A stretch of 12,126 bases of DNA from Chitinophagaceae bacterium. GTDB taxonomy: Bacteria; Bacteroidota; Bacteroidia; Chitinophagales; Chitinophagaceae. Below the pieces are notes generated by a model, which saw nothing but the letters and a program-made list of their open reading frames with translations, searched no databases and was not told the DNA's origin. Positions within the stretch are counted from its first letter, which is position 1. Every line of letters starts with the position of its first letter. Location: the NCBI GenBank assembly GCA_013205585.1, contig JABMML010000238.1, positions 1-12,126 on the forward strand. Direction: 5' to 3'. This document shows positions 6,450 through 12,126 of this stretch, piece by piece. Position numbers and translations under genes: made by a program.

Positions 6450-7778
6450 ATGCAAAAATTAGGAAGTATCCTATTGGGAAGTCTTTTTTTATTGACTGGG
6501 ACTTTGGCAAAAAGCCAAACTATTCAGTTTGAAAAATATACTTTACCCAACGGATTAAAAATTATTTTACATGAAGACCATTCTGCACCAGTGGTGGCAG
6601 TAACGGCACTTTATCATGTAGGTTCAAAAAACGAAGACACTGCAAGAACAGGATTCGCCCATTTCTTTGAACATTTATTATTTGAAGGTTCAAATAATAT
6701 TAAAAGAGGTGAATTCGATAAATATGTAACCAATGCAGGGGGCGCTTTAAATGCCAATACTTCACAAGACCGCACTTTTTATTATGAGCTATTGCCTTCT
6801 AATCAGGTAGACCTTGGTCTTTGGTTAGAGAGTGAGCGTATGATGCATGCTAAAATTGAACAAATTGGTGTGAATACACAACGCGAAGTGGTAAAAGAAG
6901 AAAAGCGTCAAAGAATGGATAACCGTCCTTATGGTTCTTTTTTAACTGAAATGTTAAAGAGAGCTTATAAAGTGCACCCATACCAATGGTCTCCTATTGG
7001 AAGTATGGATCATTTAAATGCTGCTAAGCTAGAAGAGTTTATTCAATTTTATAAAACTTATTATGTACCTAATAATTGTGTTTTATCAATTGCAGGAGAT
7101 ATCAATATTCCAGCATTAAAGAAAAAAATTGAAGCTTATTTTGGTCCCATTGCTAAAGGTACATTACCTATGAATCGTCCTAGTATTAAAGAACCTCCTT
7201 TAGGTGGTGAAGTGCGTGACAATATATATGACAACATTCAGTTGCCAGCTATATTCCATGCATACCGTGCACCTAAGCAAGGTGGAGAAGAGTATTATGC
7301 ATTTAATTTACTCTCTACTATTTTATCTGGAGGAGCTTCTTCTAGAATGAATAAGACCTTGGTAGATTCAAAACAATTAGCAGTAGCGGCGCAGTCAGTA
7401 CCTTTTTTCAATGAAGACGATGGCTTATTTATTGCATTAACTATTGCCAATATGGGTGTTAAAGTGGAAACTTTGGAAGCAAGTATGGATAGTGTGGTCA
7501 ATGAATTAAAGACGGGTCTTGTGGGAGAGCGTGAATTTCAAAAAGTGAAAAACCAAATTACCACAGCCTTAGTAGATAGCAAGGCCACGATGGCAGGTAT
7601 TGCAGAAAGCTTAGCTAATAATGAAGTGTATTTTGGTGATGCGAATTTAATAAATACCGAACTAGAGAAATATAATAAAGTAACGAGAGAAGATGTTTTG
7701 AAAGTTGCTAAAAAATATTTGAATAAAGAGAACAGGGTAGCGCTTCATTATTTACCAAAAGAAAAAACAACCAAATAA
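6450..7778 (+). CDS. M16 family zinc metallopeptidase, catalytic subunit (exported)
   Basis: The 442-residue protein begins with a signal peptide (MQKLGSILLGSLFLLTGTLA), so it acts in the periplasm or envelope. The inverted zinc motif HxxEH is intact as H71-F-F-E74-H75 in FAHFFEHLLFEG, and REVVKEEKR supplies the distal ligand, most likely E151, 76 residues after H75 as in mitochondrial processing peptidase-type enzymes. Other M16 landmarks are TLPNGLKIILHED (31-43), YYVPNNCVLSIAGDI and the second-domain GGASSRMNKTL. The length corresponds to one half of a pitrilysin, so a partner is needed to close the chamber; the next gene supplies it 33 bp downstream. It probably degrades peptides or small proteins; the substrate is unknown. 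It starts 126 bp after miaA, with no sharp promoter match visible. Confidence 0.92.
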   Translation: MQKLGSILLGSLFLLTGTLAKSQTIQFEKYTLPNGLKIILHEDHSAPVVAVTALYHVGSKNEDTARTGFAHFFEHLLFEGSNNIKRGEFDKYVTNAGGALNANTSQDRTFYYELLPSNQVDLGLWLESERMMHAKIEQIGVNTQREVVKEEKRQRMDNRPYGSFLTEMLKRAYKVHPYQWSPIGSMDHLNAAKLEEFIQFYKTYYVPNNCVLSIAGDINIPALKKKIEAYFGPIAKGTLPMNRPSIKEPPLGGEVRDNIYDNIQLPAIFHAYRAPKQGGEEYYAFNLLSTILSGGASSRMNKTLVDSKQLAVAAQSVPFFNEDDGLFIALTIANMGVKVETLEASMDSVVNELKTGLVGEREFQKVKNQITTALVDSKATMAGIAESLANNEVYFGDANLINTELEKYNKVTREDVLKVAKKYLNKENRVALHYLPKEKTTK

Positions 7779-7811
7779 GTAAGACTATTCATAGCATCAA
7801 AAAATAATTTT

Positions 7812-9878
7812 ATGAAAAAATATATATACAGCGTTTTATTATGTTTACCATTGCTTTCAATGGCACAAACATTGGATAGAACTAAGTCTCCTGCGCCAGG
7901 GAAGGCACCTTTAATACAAGTGGCTAGCCCTGTTAAATTTACTTTAGCGAACGGCTTGCAAGTTTTTGTAGTAAAAAATACAAAATTGCCGAAAGTCACT
8001 GCTACTTTGGCTTTAGATGTAGACGGATTCAAAGAAGGCGATAAGGCAGGCTTGGCCGATATGTCAGGCCAACTACTTCAAAGAGGAACCACAACTAAGT
8101 CTAAAGCTGAATTAGACGAAGCGGTAGAATTTTTAGGAGGTAGCATGTCTACTTCTAGTCAATATGCTACAGTGAGTTCTTTAAAAAATAATTTTCCAAA
8201 ATTAATGGAGTTGATGTCAGAAGTCATTTTACGTCCTGCTTTATCTAGTGATGAATTAGAGAAAGTAAGAAAGCAAACTATTTCTGGAATTGAATCTAGT
8301 AAAGATGATGCAGATGCTATTTCTAATAATGTCATGAAGAAATTAGTGTACGGAGCGAACCATGCATTTGGTGAAATCACCACTATTAAAACAGTGAATG
8401 CTGTAAAAGTAGAAGATGTAAAAAACTTTATCAAAACCTATTGGATACCTAATAATGCGTATTTAATATTTGTAGGAGATATTGATCCAGCCAACGCCAA
8501 GGCAATTGCTGAAAAGAACTTTGGTACCTGGGCTAAGGGTACATTTACACAGCCTGTGTATGAGAAGCCAGCTATTCCTGCTACAACCTATGTAGCTCTT
8601 ATAGACAGACCAGCCTCTGTTCAAAGTGTGGTAACTATTGCTACTACTGTTAATTTAACAAAAGGGTCACCTAATGATATCCCTTCTAATGTGATGAACA
8701 ATATTTTAGGAGGTGGTTTCTCTGGAAGATTATTTGCCAACTTACGTGAGAAGCATGCATTTACCTATGGTGCTTATTCATCTATTTCTCCAAGTAAACA
8801 AATTGGTATGTTTAGCGCAGAAGCTTCTGTTAGAAACGAAAAAACAGATAGCTCTATTCAAGAAATTTTAAATGAATTAAATATTATTCGAAATACTAAA
8901 GTAGGCGATACAGAATTAAGCCGCATGAAGAATTATTTAGCGGGTGGCTTTGCGCGTTCTTTAGAAAGTCCTAATACGATTGCTAATTTTGCCTTATCTA
9001 TTGCTGTCAATAATTTACCTGCAGACTATTACCAAAAATACTTAACCAATTTAGCAGCAGTAGATGCTCAAAAAGTACAAGATGTAGCAGCTGCTTTATT
9101 GAACCCTGCTAAAATGCATATTGTAATTGTAGGTAATGCCAAACAAATTGCAGCAGGCTTAGAAAAATATGGTCCTATAAAGTATTTTGATATTGAGGGT
9201 AACGAGGTAGCTGCGCCAACTGAGGTAAAAGCAGATGCTAGTTTAACACCTACTGCTTTAATGGAAAAAGCCATTGCTGCGATTGGTTCAAAAGAAGCTT
9301 TAGACAATGTGAAAGATGTTCAATTAAAAGGAACAGCTAATTTAATGGGACAGTCTTTAGAAATGAAACAAACCATTGTAATGCCGGGTAATTCTGTAAC
9401 CACCATGTCAATGGGTGGAATGGCAATGATGAGACAGGCAGTGGTAGATGGTAAATACTCTGTTGCACAACAAGGACAAGAAGCGCCAATGACAGATGAT
9501 TTAAAAGAAGGCTTAGATGAATCTACTTTTCTTGCTCCAGAGCAGTTATACCTTGCAAAAGGGTATGGTTTGAAAATTGTAGGCGGTGAAAAAGTAGATG
9601 GTAAAGATGCGATTGATGTAGAAGTAACTACGCCTTCTAAAAAAGTGTCACACCGTTTTTATGATGCTACAACATTCTTATTAGTAAAGACTTCAAAATC
9701 GGAAGAAGTGCCAGGAAGAGGTACTGCAACACAACAACAATATTATACTGGCTATAAAGTTGTAAATGGCGTACAAATATCTTCAGAGCAGCTTATCGAT
9801 ATGGGTCAAATGAAAATAAATGTAAAGTATACAGATATTAAAATGAATCAAGGATTAAAGACTACTGATTTAAAATAG
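7812..9878 (+). CDS. M16 family protein, non-catalytic partner, with extra C-terminal domain (exported)
   Basis: The 688-residue protein has a signal peptide (MKKYIYSVLLCLPLLSMAQ, cleavage after A18) and two M16-type halves over about 40-460. Where the active protein has HxxEH it reads GLADMSGQLLQRGT (80-93), so the zinc site is lost. It keeps the substrate-binding R/Y pair in FSGRLFANLREKHAFTYGAY (R306, Y319). Periplasmic M16 pairs such as those of Sphingomonas divide the work this way: one subunit holds zinc, the other R/Y. From about 478 a further 210 residues follow (TPTALMEKAIAAIGSKEALD, then beta-rich strands with VDGKDAIDVEV and YYTGYKVVNGVQIS). They resemble the LolA-like half-barrel often fused to such proteins, a call made by pattern only. 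An operon with the preceding gene is very likely. Confidence 0.9.
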   Translation: MKKYIYSVLLCLPLLSMAQTLDRTKSPAPGKAPLIQVASPVKFTLANGLQVFVVKNTKLPKVTATLALDVDGFKEGDKAGLADMSGQLLQRGTTTKSKAELDEAVEFLGGSMSTSSQYATVSSLKNNFPKLMELMSEVILRPALSSDELEKVRKQTISGIESSKDDADAISNNVMKKLVYGANHAFGEITTIKTVNAVKVEDVKNFIKTYWIPNNAYLIFVGDIDPANAKAIAEKNFGTWAKGTFTQPVYEKPAIPATTYVALIDRPASVQSVVTIATTVNLTKGSPNDIPSNVMNNILGGGFSGRLFANLREKHAFTYGAYSSISPSKQIGMFSAEASVRNEKTDSSIQEILNELNIIRNTKVGDTELSRMKNYLAGGFARSLESPNTIANFALSIAVNNLPADYYQKYLTNLAAVDAQKVQDVAAALLNPAKMHIVIVGNAKQIAAGLEKYGPIKYFDIEGNEVAAPTEVKADASLTPTALMEKAIAAIGSKEALDNVKDVQLKGTANLMGQSLEMKQTIVMPGNSVTTMSMGGMAMMRQAVVDGKYSVAQQGQEAPMTDDLKEGLDESTFLAPEQLYLAKGYGLKIVGGEKVDGKDAIDVEVTTPSKKVSHRFYDATTFLLVKTSKSEEVPGRGTATQQQYYTGYKVVNGVQISSEQLIDMGQMKINVKYTDIKMNQGLKTTDLK

Positions 9879-9896
9879 GGTTAATAGATCCTACAC

Positions 9897-9927
9897 AAAA
9901 AAGCCATCCCGAGGGATGGCTTTTTTT
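9897..9927 (+). terminator. Bidirectional intrinsic terminator between convergent genes
   Basis: GCCATCCC (9903-9910) and GGGATGGC (9913-9920) form a perfect stem with a CGAG apex. Six A precede it and seven T follow, so it works on both strands. It lies 18 bp past the stop of the M16 partner gene and 18 bp past the stop of the leftward outer-membrane gene, serving both. Confidence 0.95.
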
Positions 9928-9944
9928 ATATCAATGAATTAATA

Positions 9945-11471
9945 TTAGAATCTTATACCGTAACCAATATTAAATAATACTTGGTTAGCAGTTAAACTAG
10001 CATAAGTATTAGGCTTATCACTTAAGCGGTAAGGGAAGACTGCATCTTTAGTGCTTGAGCTAACAATAGTAAAGTCAATAAAGTTTCTATTGGTTCTATA
10101 TCCAATACCACCACTAAGTACCATGCGGGAAGCTTTAAGCGTTTCATCTTTATAAGGAGAGCCATAATAAGCAGCACCACCTCTTATCATCCAGTTGCTA
10201 CTTAATTTTATTTCAGAGCCTAATTTAAAATTAATATTATTTTTATAAGAAGATTTTACTACCTCGTTTATTAAACTATAATAATCGCTAGTTGCTTTAT
10301 CGTAGTCATTGGAATAAAAACGAGTTCCTGCATAGTTTACAACCTCTAAATCGGCAGCAATAAAACCAAGTGGTTGTGATGGTTTACTAGGAGAAGCAAA
10401 AAAGTAGCTTGTGCTAAATATTGCTTTAGTAGGAGTAGAGATTGTATATTCTCTTATACCAGCATATCCATTATTTAATTCGCCAGAACTAACCGATAGC
10501 GTACCTGCATACTTTTCAGTATTGGTGGACAAGCTAGCACTTATTTGATCTCTAAATGAAATGACTTGAGGTGTATGTAAAGTAAAGCCCACTCTTAAAA
10601 AAGGTTCAGGCTTGTATATAATACCCAACTTGGCTCCTAAGCCCCAACCTCTTGAAGAAAAATTTTCATCTAAAACAAAGGATGCGAAATTATTATCTGG
10701 ATTCGAAGTGGCATCTACTTCAGAATAAGTAAGGCTTTTAGTATAATTTATCATTGGTAAAACTAAACTAGCCCCTAGGTATAATTTATCGTCCATATTA
10801 CCACCCCAGCCAAAGGCTAATTCATCATAGCTTCCAGTGGTATGTGCGTCATAAGACTGGTTTACGCCAGTAGTTATAGGCACTAAACTTTGGTAGCCAT
10901 TAACATTACCTCTTGCATCAAGAGAAGTATCTACTAAATAAGTTCTAAAAGCAAGAGAACTTCCAAAAATATAATTACTTAAGGCTGCATTAGAATCGGC
11001 TTGGTCGCCCACTAATTCTTCTAAATATTTTTCAGATAAACTGCTAAAATTATTTTTACCACCAAAACTAGAATGGTTATTGAAATTGGCAACTTGATTA
11101 TAGGTAATAGAGAAGGCAGTGCTTGTCCAGTTATTTCTTTTTTGTCCATCCGCAAAAACCATACCCACTGATCCGAAATTAGATTTAGAATTTGTATTGG
11201 AAGAACTTGTTCCTCTGTAATTAAAATTATTAGTTTGCACTAAGAATTTTGGGGTTAACAAAAGTTCACTCGATTTATAAAAACCTAGGCCGGCTGGATT
11301 AATATGATTAGAAGATAAATCACCTCCTAAAGAACCCATGGCTCCACCTAAAGCATTACTTCTAGCCGTTCCACTTGGTACAAACCAAGAAAGGCGAAGC
11401 CCATCTTCAGGTTCTTGTGCATACATAGTCAAACTAGATCCCATTAATATTAAAAAAAATAATTTCTTCAT
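9945..11471 (-). CDS. OmpP1/FadL-type outer-membrane beta-barrel protein
   Basis: The 508-residue protein has a signal peptide (MKKLFFLILMGSSLTMYAQ, cleavage after A18). Next comes the Bacteroidota OmpP1/FadL signature: SGTARSNALGGAMGSLGGDL followed by SSNHINPAGLGFYKSSEL, where N-P-A-G-L marks the N-terminal plug/hatch region. The rest alternates polar and hydrophobic residues with many Gly, Asn, Ser and Tyr, as in long amphipathic strands, and ends NIGYGIRF with the terminal Phe that outer-membrane proteins need for barrel assembly. Members often take up hydrophobic compounds; some are annotated hemin receptors. The true substrate cannot be read here. The gene is single, transcribed leftward, and ends in the shared terminator at 9897-9927. 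Confidence 0.85.
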   Translation of the reverse strand: MKKLFFLILMGSSLTMYAQEPEDGLRLSWFVPSGTARSNALGGAMGSLGGDLSSNHINPAGLGFYKSSELLLTPKFLVQTNNFNYRGTSSSNTNSKSNFGSVGMVFADGQKRNNWTSTAFSITYNQVANFNNHSSFGGKNNFSSLSEKYLEELVGDQADSNAALSNYIFGSSLAFRTYLVDTSLDARGNVNGYQSLVPITTGVNQSYDAHTTGSYDELAFGWGGNMDDKLYLGASLVLPMINYTKSLTYSEVDATSNPDNNFASFVLDENFSSRGWGLGAKLGIIYKPEPFLRVGFTLHTPQVISFRDQISASLSTNTEKYAGTLSVSSGELNNGYAGIREYTISTPTKAIFSTSYFFASPSKPSQPLGFIAADLEVVNYAGTRFYSNDYDKATSDYYSLINEVVKSSYKNNINFKLGSEIKLSSNWMIRGGAAYYGSPYKDETLKASRMVLSGGIGYRTNRNFIDFTIVSSSTKDAVFPYRLSDKPNTYASLTANQVLFNIGYGIRF

Positions 11472-11493
11472 AATTATACTTTGATTTTTAAAA

Positions 11494-11532
11494 AACTTAC
11501 CCCCAAAACTTACCTCTACAACTTACTACTAA
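11494..11532 (-). repeat. Three 13-bp direct repeats upstream of the outer-membrane gene
   Basis: AACTTAC occurs at 11494-11500, 11507-11513 and 11520-11526, exactly 13 bp apart, followed by CCCCAA, CTCTAC and TACTAA. On the coding (minus) strand each is GTAAGTT, 23 to 55 bp before the ATG. They could be an operator for a regulator or degenerate, overlapping -7 boxes (TAAGTTTT type). A matching GTAAGTT lies at 447-453 before the other leftward exported-protein gene. Confidence 0.6.
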
Positions 11533-11558
11533 AAAAAATACTAGATACTAGAATTGGC

Positions 11559-12126
11559 TTATGGAATTCTTGCAGCACGTGGGCTGTTTGAAGAGCTACC
11601 AGCGCTATTAAAACCACCACTTCTTCCACCCGCATTGCTATTGCCACTATTATTGCTGTTGTTATTGCTTTGGAAACTTGTTTTGTTATTATTGTTGTTA
11701 TTGCTTTGATTTTGATTGCCGCCATTGTAGTTATTATTAGAAAAATAACGAGCAGGACGGTCATAGCTATTTGCGTAATTGGTATTACTATTATTAGTAA
11801 CAACGCGCTTCATTAAATTTCCAAAATTGCTATTTAAAGTAGGGTTGCTAGTATATCTTGTATTACCAGTAGTAGTGTTTACACTATTATTAGTATTGTT
11901 ATAACCACGATTATTTCTATAGGCATTAATAGTGGAAGGACTTGATTGCACATCACGAGCAGATTGATAAGGTCTTCCTCCATTATTTGCAAATCCACCA
12001 TCATTGTTATAATACATTCCTCCATAAGGGTTCCATCCACCGTAACCTAACCCTCCATAACCAAATCCTCCATATCCAAATCCTCCAAATCCAAAACCAC
12101 CGTAACCTAAACCTGCCAATCCACCA
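11559..12126 (-). CDS. Low-complexity Gly/Tyr- and Asn/Ser-rich protein, C-terminal part (runs off right edge)
   Basis: The frame is open from the right window edge to the TAA at 11561-11559, giving at least 188 residues. The codon at 12119 is a TTG preceded by in-frame glycine codons, so it is an internal Leu, not a start. From the edge it reads five-residue repeats (GGFGF, GGFGY, GGFGY, GGLGY), then WNPYGGMYYNN, then a long Asn/Ser/Thr-rich disordered stretch, and ends SNSPRAARIP. No enzyme domain is visible. Such composition occurs in exported or lipoprotein-like envelope proteins of Bacteroidota, but the missing N-terminus prevents a localisation call. Simple-codon runs make the region prone to slippage. 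Confidence 0.7.
   Translation of the reverse strand, partial: GGLAGLGYGGFGFGGFGYGGFGYGGLGYGGWNPYGGMYYNNDGGFANNGGRPYQSARDVQSSPSTINAYRNNRGYNNTNNSVNTTTGNTRYTSNPTLNSNFGNLMKRVVTNNSNTNYANSYDRPARYFSNNNYNGGNQNQSNNNNNNKTSFQSNNNSNNSGNSNAGGRSGGFNSAGSSSNSPRAARIP
12036..12126 (-). repeat. 15-bp tandem repeats encoding Gly-Gly-aromatic-Gly-Tyr units
   Basis: Roughly six in-frame 15-bp units (consensus on the plus strand near CCAAATCCTCCATAT) encode GGLGY, GGFGF, GGFGY, GGFGY and GGLGY. The two central units are the most alike. The array continues to the window edge, so its full copy number is unknown. Confidence 0.7.

Noticed and set aside
11526..11555. A possible terminator after the Asn-rich gene (CTAG-TAT-CTAG then eight T on the minus strand)
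   Set aside because: The stem is only four AT-rich base pairs with a three-base loop, too weak to call a terminator despite the T-run.
11516..11803. An Ile/Val/Ala-rich minus-strand frame overlapping the Asn-rich gene
   Set aside because: It is a shifted reading of the AAT/AAC/ACA codon runs (Asn codons read as Ile or Thr), which creates a false hydrophobic protein.

Overview
The window looks like an AT-rich chromosomal segment of a Bacteroidota bacterium, possibly Chitinophagaceae (family-level call by overall protein flavour only). The signs are: no Shine-Dalgarno (GGAGG-type) leaders before the genes; several TAnnTTTG boxes, the Bacteroidota -7 promoter element; secreted proteins with short signal peptides ending in A-Q; an OmpP1/FadL-type outer-membrane protein; a PRiA4_ORF3-family protein; and a Gly/Asn-rich low-complexity exported protein.

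Layout. (i) 1-413, minus: the N-terminal part of an exported protein that runs off the left edge. (ii) 414-717: an AT-rich gap that ends in two adjacent hairpins and a T-tract, all oriented for plus-strand transcription. With a TAACTTTG box upstream, this may be a small RNA gene. (iii) 718-1530, minus: dapD (lysine/diaminopimelate synthesis). (iv) 1637-6323, plus: five tightly spaced co-directional genes, namely tsaC/Sua5-type (t6A37), a family-9 glycosyltransferase, cca (tRNA 3' CCA), a PRiA4_ORF3 protein with an acidic repeat tail, and miaA (i6A37). Three of the five act on tRNA. (v) 6450-9878, plus: a two-gene M16 protease operon. The first protein has the HxxEH zinc site; the second has lost it but keeps the R/Y pair, and it carries an extra C-terminal domain. 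A perfect bidirectional terminator follows. (vi) 9945-11471, minus: an OmpP1/FadL-like outer-membrane protein, preceded by three 13-bp direct repeats. (vii) 11559-12126, minus: the C-terminal part of a Gly/Tyr- then Asn/Ser-rich protein that runs off the right edge.

How the genes work together. The central block is mostly tRNA maturation (TsaC and MiaA both modify A37, and Cca completes the 3' end), with an LPS-type glycosyltransferase and an uncharacterised acidic protein embedded in it. The M16 pair probably forms an active/inactive heterodimer in the cell envelope. The flanking genes are envelope proteins.

I see no mobile element, CRISPR array, rRNA or tRNA gene, and no clear defence or secretion system. 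The window is mainly housekeeping. The items most worth a second look are the candidate sRNA at about 565-709, the PRiA4_ORF3 gene between cca and miaA, and the fused tail on the inactive M16 subunit. All functional calls rest on reading the sequence and family knowledge; no database search was run.
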